DNA of 64,000 bases, from positions 99,260-163,259 of the forward strand of contig JAIQFV010000014.1 of assembly GCA_020073085.1 (NCBI GenBank). Reading direction: 5' to 3'. Position 1 is the stretch's first letter. The number at the start of each line of letters is the position of its first letter. The notes under the pieces were generated by a model. That model worked only from the letters and a program-made list of their open reading frames with translations. It did no database searches and was not told where the DNA came from. Below, in pieces: positions 41,849 through 51,437 of this stretch. The stretch comes from Terriglobia bacterium. GTDB lineage: Bacteria; Acidobacteriota; Terriglobia; JAIQFV01. The position numbers were made by a program, and so were the translations under genes.

Positions 41849-44022
41849 AGGAATCATCCCTCCGAATCGGGAAAGATCAGAGATGGCGAGACCTCACCCT
41901 TCTGATCCTCCTGGTCCTTTTGAGTTCGCTGCCCTTCCTTCATCGTGCCATTCACCTGGACGAGAATACCTACCTGACCCTGGCGCGAAATGTATCGACT
42001 CATTTCTGGTTTCCCCAGGACTTAAACGGCCTCTGGTTTGGGATTCCGGTTTTGAACTTCAGCGGGCATACACACCCGGTCGGCCTGGCGTATTATCTGG
42101 CCCTGCTCCTCGACATTTCCCCTCATGGCGGGGAATGGCCGTTGCGTCTGGGATTTCTGGTGTTTCCTCTTGGTTACTCGGTTGCGGGGTACCTCCTGGC
42201 CTGTCGTTTTACGAAGTCTCCATTCTGGGCCGCCGCTTTAATGATGGCGACGCCGGCCGTCCTGGTCTTCTCTCCCACCTTGATGCCGGATCTTCCGATG
42301 ACCGCCTTCTGGCTCTTTGCTGCCCTGAGCTTTCTGACGGGCCTTGACGATGGAAAGTTCTGGAAACTGTTCCTGGCCGGTATACTCCTGATTTGTGCAA
42401 CGTTGATCAGTTATCAGGCGATATTCATGAGCGTTTTGCTGGCGGTCTACGCGCGGGTTCGCGGGGAGCATCGCGCAAGAGTCTTCGCGTGTCTTGCCTT
42501 ACCCATTGTCTTTCTTGCAATGTACTGGTATGCCGGCTATGTCCATTATGGTTTTTTCGCGGCCACCCGGAGCGGAAAGTACCTCGCGCTCTCAAATATA
42601 TTTGGCCTGGAGTACTTCAGACAGAAATTTCTGGGGATGTTGTCCACCCTTGGTGCCACGACCATTTTTTGCCTTTCCCTGCTGTGGGTGTTTGGGAGGT
42701 CGGCCGGATGGAAGAAATCTTGTATCGTGGGGTTGCTGGCGGTGGTTGCGAACCTCTTCTTGCCAGCGGGCTATTCGCCGTTTGAGCGGGCGGAGTTCTT
42801 CCTTTTTGCCGTCACGGGGATGATGGTGCTGTGGTTCATGACAAGCGCCCTGGCTCAAGCCTTGAAAGGATTAGTTTCCGATGACTCCTCTCAGGCCAAC
42901 GATCTTCTCCTGGTCTTGTGGGTATTAGGCGTAGCGATTTACACGGTTCTCCTGGCTGAATTTACGGCAGCAAGATATGTTGCCCCGCTGGTCCCTCCCC
43001 TCGCAATTTGTTTTATGAGGCGTATCGAGGAGTTTTCACGGAGGGATGGGAGACCATGGAACAATTTCATTCGAGTGACAACCTTTGCCACCTGGTTTTT
43101 GGCCGCTGGAATCGCCTATGCGGACTCGCAGTATGTGGGTTCCTATCGGGAGTTCTCCCAGTGGTTCTCGGGGAAGTACAGTCAGCCCGGCGGAAGAATT
43201 TGGGTGGGAAGCGAGGCCGGGTTGCGTTATTACATGGAGCGGGTGGGCGGCCATCCCCTCGTCAATGCCTACAGTCCTGTTCTCCCCGGTGTGCTGCCCG
43301 GCACGGCGTGGGGGGAGGCCCATTTCGGGAAGCCGGGGCTGAACGATTTGCTCGTGCGGCCCGCCAGTTTCCTCCGTTACGACCTCACTCCCGATTTGGA
43401 ACTGTCGGCCACGATTGACTCCAGAAGGTTAACATCCTCGTTTCCAATCCGCACCTATGGCCCGGCCGCCCATGCGGGTCTTCATGGGACTAACGTCGGG
43501 CTTCTTCCATACGCGATTTCTTTGGCGCCTCTGGATCAGATTGAAGTTTACAGATACAACGTCTTTGCCTATGGTTCGCAAGATGCAATCGCCTCAGCAT
43601 TTCCAAGGAATGAAATTCATGAGACGATGATGACCATTGGGGGAGTGCGGCGGACTGTTATTGTCCTGTCTTCCCGGGCACGGTTGTCTTACTCTGTGAT
43701 AGTGCCCAAAGGATCCGTGCTCACTGGAGAAGCTGCGATTGACGACTCGTCAACAGCCGGCTCACAGTGCAAAGTGGAGCTTCTCGTTTCCGTCCATCCT
43801 GGATATGCCTCACCCGAAGCACCTTGCCGGGAAGTCATTCTCAGTCCGCGACGGTCGGCAATGAAGGAGCCTGTTCCACCGGTCCGGTTTTCCTGCGAGC
43901 TGGGTACTTTTGAGGATCAGCGGGTTCAACTTAGTTTCGAAATAAAGAGGGCCCCAGACACGGAACGCCTTTGTCCGGGAGTTGCGCTGTGGAATCTGCA
44001 GTGGATCCCGGATCCCCATTAA
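41845..44022 (+). CDS. Large GT-C-like membrane glycosyltransferase
   Basis: This 725-residue protein has about ten to twelve helices in the first 430 residues and a C-terminal extracytoplasmic domain of about 290 residues. The first loop holds I-H-L-D-E-N-T-Y-L-T-L-A and S-G-H-T-H-P-V-G-L-A-Y-Y, consistent with a GT39/ArnT-type active site (acidic pair D-E). The C-terminal domain is beta-rich (for example V-L-T-G-E-A-A-I-D-D) and may bind the acceptor. It overlaps the preceding GT2 by four bases, suggesting that they act as a donor-maker/transferase pair. The sugar and acceptor are unknown. Confidence 0.77.
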   Translation: MKESSLRIGKDQRWRDLTLLILLVLLSSLPFLHRAIHLDENTYLTLARNVSTHFWFPQDLNGLWFGIPVLNFSGHTHPVGLAYYLALLLDISPHGGEWPLRLGFLVFPLGYSVAGYLLACRFTKSPFWAAALMMATPAVLVFSPTLMPDLPMTAFWLFAALSFLTGLDDGKFWKLFLAGILLICATLISYQAIFMSVLLAVYARVRGEHRARVFACLALPIVFLAMYWYAGYVHYGFFAATRSGKYLALSNIFGLEYFRQKFLGMLSTLGATTIFCLSLLWVFGRSAGWKKSCIVGLLAVVANLFLPAGYSPFERAEFFLFAVTGMMVLWFMTSALAQALKGLVSDDSSQANDLLLVLWVLGVAIYTVLLAEFTAARYVAPLVPPLAICFMRRIEEFSRRDGRPWNNFIRVTTFATWFLAAGIAYADSQYVGSYREFSQWFSGKYSQPGGRIWVGSEAGLRYYMERVGGHPLVNAYSPVLPGVLPGTAWGEAHFGKPGLNDLLVRPASFLRYDLTPDLELSATIDSRRLTSSFPIRTYGPAAHAGLHGTNVGLLPYAISLAPLDQIEVYRYNVFAYGSQDAIASAFPRNEIHETMMTIGGVRRTVIVLSSRARLSYSVIVPKGSVLTGEAAIDDSSTAGSQCKVELLVSVHPGYASPEAPCREVILSPRRSAMKEPVPPVRFSCELGTFEDQRVQLSFEIKRAPDTERLCPGVALWNLQWIPDPH

Positions 44023-44287
44023 GAGACCCTTGTGCCGGCCTCGATTCTGTGAGGATATTAATGCGGATACGGACATTCAGGACCCTGTAGTATTTTCTGA
44101 TGGATTGAAGGAGAGACCAAGAGAGTCTTTTTGAATTTTGCCGGAAGGGGATCAAACTCATTCTTCCGGGGCCCACGGACTGAGTTCGTGACGGGCCAGG
44201 GGCGGCGAAGAATCCAGTGGGGGCGGACGTCATCGGAAGTGAGTTCCAGGGTCCAATGCCGCGCAGATTGAGACGAGGCAAGCATTC

Positions 44288-45622
44288 ATGTTGAGGTACA
44301 AGGACGGGATTTTGCTTATTGATGAGAGGCGGCTGAAGAACTTGGTCGACGAGGCGGAGACGCCCTTCTTTCTCTTCAGCGAGGCCCAACTGCGCGCCAA
44401 TTATGCCGCCCTGGAGCGCGGTCTCTCACAACCTGGAGGTCAGGCTGCCATTCGGTACTGCGCCAAAACAAATAACGAAGCGGGGGTGTTGAGGGTGCTG
44501 GCCTCTTGTGGAAGCCAGATCATGGCCTCTCACCCCGCCGAGGTTCAGCTGGCCTTGCAGTGCGGCTTTACCCCTGAAAGAATTGCCTATCAGCGGCCGG
44601 TTCTGATGGAACATGAAGTGGAAGACGTGTTGAAGGGGGGAATAACCCTCGTGCATGCCTACCGGCAGGAGGATTTGGAGATACTCGAAAAGGTTGCGGC
44701 AAAGCTCGGAAAAGAAATCCGGATTTCCCTTCGGGTCCGAAATGATTCGTTTCTCCTGCGGCTCTCTCCTCTGAATCTCTTGTCGCGCCGTTTGGGGTTT
44801 CAGGAGAGCGGAATCGATGCGGCGGTGGAGCGAATTGTCGGGTCCCGGTCCTTGAAACTGCACGCGCTCAATTTCTACTGCGGGACCCAGCAGGAATCGA
44901 CGTCGAGTTTTAAGGGCCTGATCCATACGGTCGTCAAAATCTGCTTGAGGATAAGGAGCCGGTTTAGCATTGCTCCCGTGGAGATTAATTTCGGTGGAGG
45001 AATTCCTTCGCATTCCTTGAACCGGGTAAGACTTCCCAGGTTTTGGGATCGGTGGGGGGATCGGTTGGAGGAGTCAGAACCCGCGCTGGCTCTGGAGCAA
45101 TTTGGTCGAGCCCTCGCTGGACAATTCATTCAGGAGTCTCACAAAGCCGGGCTTGACCCGCGGCCGGCGGTGGCAGCCGAACCTGGCCGATCCATTGTGA
45201 GTAATGCCGGAGTCCTCTTGACGCGCGTCCACGCGCTGGAAGAAGATTGGGCATTTCTTGATGCAAGTCACAATTATCTCGGCGAATCAGTCCTGTTCTT
45301 CAGGCGCAGGATTCTTCCGCTCGTCGGTGGGGAAAGGCAGCGACTGCGATACTATCATCTTTCTGGGAACACCTTGAATACGATGGACGTCCTTGACTTG
45401 AGGCGGCGGCTGCCTCGGCTCGAGGTCGGCGATGTCCTCTGCTTTGCCGACGCCGGCGCTTACACCATCTCTCGTGCCAGTCGGTACGCAGGCCTGAGTC
45501 CGGCAGTCTATTTGCTTCAGCTGGACGGAACGATGCGGTTGATCCGCCGCCGCGAGGAATTTTCGGATTTGACAGGCCCCATGACCATACCGGAAGACCG
45601 GGAGGGATCCCCGCGTGCCTGA
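44288..45622 (+). CDS. PLP-dependent fold-III decarboxylase-like protein with altered active site
   Basis: This 444-residue protein is related to diaminopimelate/ornithine decarboxylases (LysA group). The PLP lysine is K60 in Y-C-A-K-T-N-N; the phosphate-binding F-G-G-G-I-P and E-P-G-R are present, and the closing G-D-V-L-C-F-A-D-A-G-A-Y matches the family. Two catalytic positions differ by eye alignment. The H-x-G-S-Q region reads L-N-F-Y-C-G-T-Q (residues 194-201, His replaced by Tyr), and the proton-donor Cys of G-P-x-C-x-x-x-D is Leu363 in G-N-T-L-N-T-M-D. It may catalyse another reaction, such as racemisation, or act on a carrier-bound substrate. It heads a cassette with the next two overlapping genes. 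Confidence 0.78.
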   Translation: MLRYKDGILLIDERRLKNLVDEAETPFFLFSEAQLRANYAALERGLSQPGGQAAIRYCAKTNNEAGVLRVLASCGSQIMASHPAEVQLALQCGFTPERIAYQRPVLMEHEVEDVLKGGITLVHAYRQEDLEILEKVAAKLGKEIRISLRVRNDSFLLRLSPLNLLSRRLGFQESGIDAAVERIVGSRSLKLHALNFYCGTQQESTSSFKGLIHTVVKICLRIRSRFSIAPVEINFGGGIPSHSLNRVRLPRFWDRWGDRLEESEPALALEQFGRALAGQFIQESHKAGLDPRPAVAAEPGRSIVSNAGVLLTRVHALEEDWAFLDASHNYLGESVLFFRRRILPLVGGERQRLRYYHLSGNTLNTMDVLDLRRRLPRLEVGDVLCFADAGAYTISRASRYAGLSPAVYLLQLDGTMRLIRRREEFSDLTGPMTIPEDREGSPRA

Positions 45623-46628
45623 TGATGGGAATCAGTACTCTCCGACGTTGGTCACCGGGGCTTCGGGGTTCATCGGCCGGCGTTTGATCCAGACTCTATT
45701 GCAGATGAATAGGCAGGTCATTGCCTTCTCCCGCCGGCCTGAAGCTCTTTCTGATTTGAAAAACCCTGTACTTCAGATTTATCAGGTCGACTTGGAAGAT
45801 CCCGGGTCCTACGTGCCCTACCTCGAAAAGGAAGTCACCATCTTTCATCTGGCAGCCGTCAGGAGTCGGCCGGGTTCCCCGCCCGAGCTATTCCGAAAGG
45901 TGAACGAGATGGCGAGTTTGAAGCTGGCACGCGCATCCGTGCAGGTGGCCGTGCGCAAATTCGTGTACGTGTCCTCGGCGGTTGTATTTGGACCCTCCTT
46001 CGGGAGTCCTGTCAGTGAAGCAGGCGGTCTCAGTGAAGGCATGATGGGGGATTGCTATATCGCGTCGAGGGTGCGTTCTCTGCGTGCGATGCAAGGGGTC
46101 ATGGTGAACGAAGGGCTTCCCCTCGTCACGCTCTGTCCCACGATCGTATTCGGCCCGGATCATCCGTCCTCTCCAAATAAGATTACCTCGCACATCCGCC
46201 GGATAGTTCGCTCCGGTCGTGACGTTGTCGTGGCGGGTGGGGTTCAGAAAAGGAATCTTGTTTTTGTGGACGATGTTATTCGCGGTATGCTTTTGGCTGA
46301 AAAGCTTGGAAACTACGGAGAAATATTTATCCTCGGAGGGGAAGACATCTCCCACCGGGCGTTTGATGAGATGATTTTGACACTCTCAGGACGGAAACCT
46401 CCGATGTGCCTGTCAATTCCGCCGTGGCTGGCGCGCACCTCCACGCGGTGGCTGGACAGGCTCTTGAATCATGAGCGGTGTTCTGGATATGAGAGTGCCG
46501 TGAAGGTGCTGACGGCGGGATGGCAGTACAGTTCTCAGAAAGCCGCCCGGGTTTTGGGTTATGAGTGGAACCCCATTCGGAGTGGCCTTTTGAAAACCAT
46601 TTCCTTTATCAAGGGTGAGGTTCAATGA
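45615..46628 (+). CDS. SDR epimerase-like protein lacking the catalytic Lys
   Basis: This 337-residue extended SDR starts at a GTG that overlaps the preceding gene by eight bases. The NAD(P) motif G-A-S-G-F-I-G is at residues 15-21. The catalytic pair should be Y-x3-K; here it reads Y148-I-A-S-R152, so Lys is Arg. The preceding S-S-A-V-V-F-G Ser is kept, and C-P-T-I-V-F-G-P follows as usual. Arg at this place usually harms catalysis, so the protein may bind cofactor with a changed or lost reaction. The substrate is unknown; the neighbours suggest a shared pathway product. Confidence 0.8.
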   Translation: MPDDGNQYSPTLVTGASGFIGRRLIQTLLQMNRQVIAFSRRPEALSDLKNPVLQIYQVDLEDPGSYVPYLEKEVTIFHLAAVRSRPGSPPELFRKVNEMASLKLARASVQVAVRKFVYVSSAVVFGPSFGSPVSEAGGLSEGMMGDCYIASRVRSLRAMQGVMVNEGLPLVTLCPTIVFGPDHPSSPNKITSHIRRIVRSGRDVVVAGGVQKRNLVFVDDVIRGMLLAEKLGNYGEIFILGGEDISHRAFDEMILTLSGRKPPMCLSIPPWLARTSTRWLDRLLNHERCSGYESAVKVLTAGWQYSSQKAARVLGYEWNPIRSGLLKTISFIKGEVQ

Positions 46629-47464
46629 CCAAGGCTCAAGTGCCACAAGGAGTTCTCGATTTGGACTGGGAAGCTCAGTTGAGGAAGCGCCGCGAGCAGC
46701 GCGAACAATGGGACACGCTGGCCAGTGCGATGCCTGACCTCCTGCCCGCTTCATCGACGGCTTATTACCGTCGATGTGAAATCGCATTAATTCAGCGCTC
46801 CTTTGGCTCGTTGAAAGGCAAACGGGTCTTGAAGCTTGATCTCTGGAATGAAGCCGTGAACACCCGGATTCTCAATTGGATGAAGTCTGAGGGCGCTCAA
46901 GCCTTCGGCATTGACATCAGCTACGTGACGACCAGTCGAGCCCTGGGGAATTCGGTCCTGAACGGTGGCCCGCTCCACTTGTCTCAGGCCGATATTCGCA
47001 ATCTTCCCTTCGAAGATGATTCCTTCGATCTGGTGTACACCATGGGGACGATTGAGCACATCGATGAGTACCATGAGGCTTTGTGCGAGGTGCACCGCAC
47101 ACTCAGGGTCGGGGGAAAGGCGATTGTCGGCGTCCCTCACAAGTGGAATATTTTTCTTCGGCCATTGATGGTCAGTGTTCTGGATTTTTTCGACAAGTAT
47201 CCCTACAGCCCGGAGAAATCGTTCAGTTCCAAGGAGCTTCGTCAGGTGGTGGAGAGGGCAGGATTCAAGGTCTGCCGACGTGCCGGTATCCTGACGGTTC
47301 CCGGGATCATCCGCATGGCCGACCTCTTCTTCTTCCGCCGCAACATCCCCGCCTATAAACTCACCCCCCTTCTCCTGTGGCCGTTTGACTACCTGGAGAC
47401 CCACTGGGAATGGCCCGGACTCTTCGGTTACCTGTTGGCGTTGGTGGTTGAAAAGGAATCATAG
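46625..47464 (+). CDS. SAM methyltransferase-like protein with degenerate motif I
   Basis: This 279-residue Methyltransf_11-type protein has clear later motifs: D-I-R-N-L-P-F-E-D-D-S-F-D-L-V-Y (motif II), G-T-I-E-H-I-D-E-Y and L-R-V-G-G-K-A-I-V-G-V-P. Motif I, normally a Gly-rich V-L-D-x-G-x-G-x-G, reads V-L-K-L-D-L-W-N-E-A at residues 68-77 with no glycine, so SAM binding is doubtful or differs. The acidic end of the next strand, G-I-D-I-S, is present. Start and previous stop overlap (ATGA). It is the third member of the decarboxylase-SDR cassette. Two other methyltransferases in the window have normal motif I. Confidence 0.78.
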   Translation: MTKAQVPQGVLDLDWEAQLRKRREQREQWDTLASAMPDLLPASSTAYYRRCEIALIQRSFGSLKGKRVLKLDLWNEAVNTRILNWMKSEGAQAFGIDISYVTTSRALGNSVLNGGPLHLSQADIRNLPFEDDSFDLVYTMGTIEHIDEYHEALCEVHRTLRVGGKAIVGVPHKWNIFLRPLMVSVLDFFDKYPYSPEKSFSSKELRQVVERAGFKVCRRAGILTVPGIIRMADLFFFRRNIPAYKLTPLLLWPFDYLETHWEWPGLFGYLLALVVEKES

Positions 47465-47616
47465 AACAGCGTTCGGCATCATCGATGTTCGAGACCCACG
47501 CCTTCCATCCTTACTTCCCTTGAAGTCCGGAAGCGTATTCCCGCTTTCGCAGGGCGAGGATGGAGCAAGCTGTACCAAACCAAAGCGCAGGCAAGCCTTC
47601 GCACTCCCAAGGTGAC

Positions 47617-49461
47617 TCACTTTGGCCCCGGAGGGGCGGCCAATTTTCGATTGATCAGGTCGATGCTTTTCTGGGCGTCGGTATAGTGAGGATCGATTCG
47701 GAGGGTCTGTTCGTACTCCGAGAGGGCTTCATTGAGCTGCCCCTGGAAATAGAGGGCACTGGCCTTGTAATAGTGATGGTCCGCACTGGAGGGATCTCTT
47801 CGGATCAAGTCATCATAAAAAGCGATGATCGCCTCGTCCTGCAGCTTTGCACCGGCGGAATCACCCTGGGTGCGAAGGGCCAAAGCGAAGTTGAACCGAA
47901 TCACCGGATACATGGGGGCCAGGTCGACCGCTCGACGAAAATATTGGATCGCCTCTTCCGTCTTCCCCTGTCGTGAAAGGACAATCCCGAGATCATTCAA
48001 AAGCATCGGATCGTCCGCATAGATGGACTCGGCAATCCGATATTGCTCCAGCGCGGGACCATATTCCTTCCGGGCGAAGTAACCGACGCCCAAAGAGTGA
48101 TGGGCCTTAGAACTGTTCGGAGAGCTGCGGACCGTTTGAAGCGCAAGGGTCATCCCATCTCGCCAGTCGTTATTGCGCCGCACCGTCCGCACCGCAAGCA
48201 GTATCACTGCCACCGCTACAGTCATTCGGAAGGCCTTTTTGAACGAGGGCCGCTGGAACTGCCGATCCAGTCCGGCAAGAAGGGCGCCCCCCATCAAGAG
48301 AATCCCGAGCGAAGGCATGTAAAGGAGCCGATCCCCTCGAATTGTCCCGATGCGGATGATGAGGTTACTGATGATGGAGTAAGTGGTGAGGAAATAGGCC
48401 AAACCGAAGAAGGCGTTGGGCGCCCGAAAGTAGCTCCAGGCCAGAAGGAGGAGCAGGACCAGGGAAAGCGCTATCATGGCAAGTCCTGCCGAACTGCTCC
48501 ATCGAGTGATCAGCGGAATCTGATTGTAGGAGTAGTCGGCCGAGAGATGCATGGGCCAGACCAGTTGCCCGATCGATTGAAACAGGACCTTGAGCGCGGT
48601 CAGTTCACGGACCACCAGCGGGACGTGCAGCAGGGGGTTGTCGATCAGAAGGGTGTATCCTCGTGGGATTTCTCGCAGGGCAAAGGTACGCAGCGCCAGG
48701 AAGACGAAAATGGCGGAGAAATATCCTGCAAAAACTTTCCAAAGCCCCGTTCGCAGGTGATCCCAGAGAGACGCCAGGCTGCCTTTGGAAAAATAGACAA
48801 ATTCGGTGAGCAGGATGACACCGATCCACGTCACGCCATTCTCTTTGGACAGCATGGCAAACAAATACAATATCAGCGCCACCACAAAGGAGCCTCTTCG
48901 TCCTTCCGCCGACCGTCGGGCACGAATATGAAAAAGCCATGCAAAGACGAAGAACAGCATCGCCAGGGCATCACTGCGGCCGTCAATGTAGGTGATGGCT
49001 TCAGTCTGGATAGGATGAACCGCGAATAGCAGCGCGGTCAGGGAAGCGGCGGTGACATCTGAAAGCAGGGATCGAAGAACCCAGAGAATTCCCAGGCAGA
49101 TCATCACATGCAGGAGGCGATTGACAACATGGAACCCGTCAGGGTTCAGGCCGTTGATCCAACAATTTAAGCCCAGGGAAAGTGAAGTGAGGGGGCGGTA
49201 CATATGGCCCTTGGAAAATAAAACAGGATCAAAAGGCAATATGAACATTCGGAGGACATTTCTGGGATTCTGGAGGAAGAGATTATTGACAATTTTGGTC
49301 GTGTCATCCATTGCAAATTGATGTCCCCAGCTGTTCCAGTCGCAAACCAGGGCTGCAAGGATAATGAGCAATTCCCAGCGGAGAAATCGTCTCAGCAAGA
49401 CTCCCCCGTGGGAGCGGTCCTTGTGTGTTCTAAAGTGTGCCGAGTGGGTTCTTGCATTCAT
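47617..49461 (-). CDS. TMTC-like GT-C membrane glycosyltransferase with TPR tail (paralogue D)
   Basis: This 614-residue fourth TMTC-like paralogue stands alone, about 15 kb from the trio. It has H-Q-F-A-M-D-D-T-T-K-I in the first loop, M-Y-R-P-L-T-S-L-S-L-G-L-N, L-F-A-V-H-P-I-Q-T-E-A-I-T-Y-I-D-G-R-S-D-A and TPR repeats from about residue 435 to 605 (G-V-G-Y-F-A-R-K-E-Y-G-P-A-L-E-Q-Y). It is convergent with the decarboxylase cassette and divergent from the radical SAM genes. Like the others, it probably transfers a sugar from a lipid carrier to an extracytoplasmic acceptor, with the TPRs binding that acceptor (inference). Confidence 0.82.
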   Translation of the reverse strand: MNARTHSAHFRTHKDRSHGGVLLRRFLRWELLIILAALVCDWNSWGHQFAMDDTTKIVNNLFLQNPRNVLRMFILPFDPVLFSKGHMYRPLTSLSLGLNCWINGLNPDGFHVVNRLLHVMICLGILWVLRSLLSDVTAASLTALLFAVHPIQTEAITYIDGRSDALAMLFFVFAWLFHIRARRSAEGRRGSFVVALILYLFAMLSKENGVTWIGVILLTEFVYFSKGSLASLWDHLRTGLWKVFAGYFSAIFVFLALRTFALREIPRGYTLLIDNPLLHVPLVVRELTALKVLFQSIGQLVWPMHLSADYSYNQIPLITRWSSSAGLAMIALSLVLLLLLAWSYFRAPNAFFGLAYFLTTYSIISNLIIRIGTIRGDRLLYMPSLGILLMGGALLAGLDRQFQRPSFKKAFRMTVAVAVILLAVRTVRRNNDWRDGMTLALQTVRSSPNSSKAHHSLGVGYFARKEYGPALEQYRIAESIYADDPMLLNDLGIVLSRQGKTEEAIQYFRRAVDLAPMYPVIRFNFALALRTQGDSAGAKLQDEAIIAFYDDLIRRDPSSADHHYYKASALYFQGQLNEALSEYEQTLRIDPHYTDAQKSIDLINRKLAAPPGPK

Positions 49462-50011
49462 TCGTTTGGTCTTTTCCAGTTAAACAGCTCCCCCCATCCC
49501 AGGAAGCCAATTGAATTCATCATATCGACAGAATTTGGACTAAAGCAACACTTTTTGCAAACGACGTGGGCGGCGCCGTCTTCAGCTTTTGCGATTTGAT
49601 TTTCCGGCTTTCTCAAGCTCCGTCGCTCCGGTGCCGCAGGTATTCCCGTCCCGACCTCAAAATCCCCGTTTGTCGAGGTTCGACCAAATTCAAACCTGGG
49701 TTTGTATGGATTTGATTGATGTTGCCGAAGAGGGTGCCTCCGCTCACCTCTTCCAAACCCTCGTCTCAAGATCGGCGAAGAGAAGGGAGTTCTGCAGGCG
49801 CACTTGACCCTTGACGGGGGAAAAGTCCTTCCCGGAGATGAATTGTTCCTTATCGAGGAAGATTCTGATGTGAGTCGAGGCATTGAGCAGCGCCCGATTA
49901 CTGAATTTAACTTGCAAAATTTCTATAGGTTACGGTATGGTTGAGTTTTCCGGGACAGCTCTGAGCCGTAACCGGGGGAGAAGCCCCGCGAAACTGGGTG
50001 GGAAGAGGGTT
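49462..50011. other. Intergenic region with structured leader before the radical SAM gene
   Basis: About 550 bp with no convincing gene. Close to the downstream start, GGTTACGG (49928-49935) and CCGTAACC (49966-49973) form a perfect 8-bp stem with a 30-nt loop. A second small hairpin (GGGG, AGAAG, CCCC, 49975-49987) follows, then a GAGGG Shine-Dalgarno. It could be a leader regulator; no described riboswitch consensus was matched. Confidence 0.45.
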
Positions 50012-51433
50012 ATGAAGATATTATTGCTCCGCGCGAAGCCAGACTTTATGGACATGGTGATCGGAATCCCCATTGGATTAACCATGGTCGGGGCAATGGC
50101 AGAGCGGTTGAACCACAAGGTCGAAATTCTGGACCTGGCCCTCGAAAAAACTCAGGACGCGGCGGACCGGCGGTTGCAGAGTCTGTTGCAGACGAAGAAG
50201 TTCGACCTGGTCGGCCTCACCGCCATGACTGTCGAATATGAGGCCGCGGCCCGCGCGGCCCGCATGGTGAAACAGTCGGACCCGGCGGTCCCGGTCGTCT
50301 TTGGAGGGCAACATGCCACCATTAAGGTTACAGAGGTCCTCTCCCAGGATTTCTGTGACTTTGTGGTCAAAGGCGAAGGAGAAAGCGTTTTCTCGGAGCT
50401 GGTCACCAGGCTGTCCGATGGAGGCTCCCTGGACGATGTAAGAGGTTTGGCGTTCAAACGCAATGGCGAGATCGTCCAGACATCCGATCAGGAACTCATC
50501 CAGGACTTGGACGGCTTGCCTTATCCGGCCTACCACCTTCTGGAGGTGGAGCAGTATTTTGCGGCCAGTTCAGCGCGGGCAACCACCAAACACAAGCGTT
50601 GCATGCAGGTCTTCACGAGCCGCGGGTGTCCCTGGCGGTGCACCTACTGCCACGATTTGTTCGGCAAGTCATTTCGCGGACGAAGCCCCGAAAACGTGCT
50701 GGGCGAATTGAAGCTGTTGTACGACCGGTGGGGCATCCGCGAATACATGGTGGAAGACGATATTTTCAATCTGGATATGGAGCGGGCGAAGAAGATTTTC
50801 GACCTGGTTAGAGAGAATCTGCCGGGGGTGTACTTCCAGTTCGGGAACGGTCTGCGGCTGGAGCGGTTTGATGAAGAACTTGTCCGTAAGATGGCGGAAG
50901 GCGGGACCCATTATATTTGCATCGCCATTGAGTCCGCGAGTCCGCGCATTCAAAAAATGATTAAGAAGAATCTGAAGCTGGATAAGTCGGCGGAGGCGCT
51001 GCGCTGGATGCGCAAACACAGAATTCGCACGCTCGGATTTTTCATGCTCGGTTTTCCGACCGAGACCCTGGAGGAGATCCAGCAGACCATTGAATACGCC
51101 AGCCAGCTCGATCTCGATGAGGCCCTGTTCAGCATCGCGACGCCATATCCCGGGACTGAATTGAACAAGCAGGTCATGGAGATGAGTCTCTATGACCCGG
51201 ACCTGGTAAGCCGGGGCGGAGAGGAATTTCAGCTGATCAAGACCGAACAGTTTGACTACCATACATTGCGCAAACTGCAGCGCAAGGCGTACCGGTCCTT
51301 CTTCCTGTCAAAGTTCCGGTACCTCCGGATGATCCCGAAACTGGTGAACGTGAACTCCTCCATGAAATACTTGCGGGCCATTGAGCGGAATTTCCTGGCC
51401 TACGGCGGGGCGAAGACCTCGCGCATCAACTGA
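50012..51433 (+). CDS. Radical SAM enzyme with B12-binding-type N-terminal domain
   Basis: This 473-residue protein has a B12-binding-like Rossmann domain (about 1-150: G-L-T-A-M-T-V-E-Y-E-A-A, V-V-F-G-G-Q-H-A-T, V-V-K-G-E-G-E) followed by a radical SAM core with C206-P-W-R-C210-T-Y-C213 and E-D-D-I-F near residue 247. The layout is that of BchE-like/B12-dependent radical SAM enzymes, which include methyltransferases and cyclases on lipids, antibiotics and cofactors. The substrate is unknown. ATG 50012 after GAGGG is chosen. The next radical SAM gene starts 4 bases behind its stop. Confidence 0.87.
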   Translation: MKILLLRAKPDFMDMVIGIPIGLTMVGAMAERLNHKVEILDLALEKTQDAADRRLQSLLQTKKFDLVGLTAMTVEYEAAARAARMVKQSDPAVPVVFGGQHATIKVTEVLSQDFCDFVVKGEGESVFSELVTRLSDGGSLDDVRGLAFKRNGEIVQTSDQELIQDLDGLPYPAYHLLEVEQYFAASSARATTKHKRCMQVFTSRGCPWRCTYCHDLFGKSFRGRSPENVLGELKLLYDRWGIREYMVEDDIFNLDMERAKKIFDLVRENLPGVYFQFGNGLRLERFDEELVRKMAEGGTHYICIAIESASPRIQKMIKKNLKLDKSAEALRWMRKHRIRTLGFFMLGFPTETLEEIQQTIEYASQLDLDEALFSIATPYPGTELNKQVMEMSLYDPDLVSRGGEEFQLIKTEQFDYHTLRKLQRKAYRSFFLSKFRYLRMIPKLVNVNSSMKYLRAIERNFLAYGGAKTSRIN

Positions 51434-51437
51434 TTTT

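Noticed and set aside
48043..49029. Open plus-strand frame of 328 codons opposite the TMTC-like paralogue D
   Set aside because: The protein is highly charged without domains and the opposite strand encodes a clear membrane/TPR protein.
49928..50010. Cobalamin riboswitch before the B12-type radical SAM gene
   Set aside because: Hairpins are present, but the conserved B12-box sequence could not be found; kept only as an unclassified leader.
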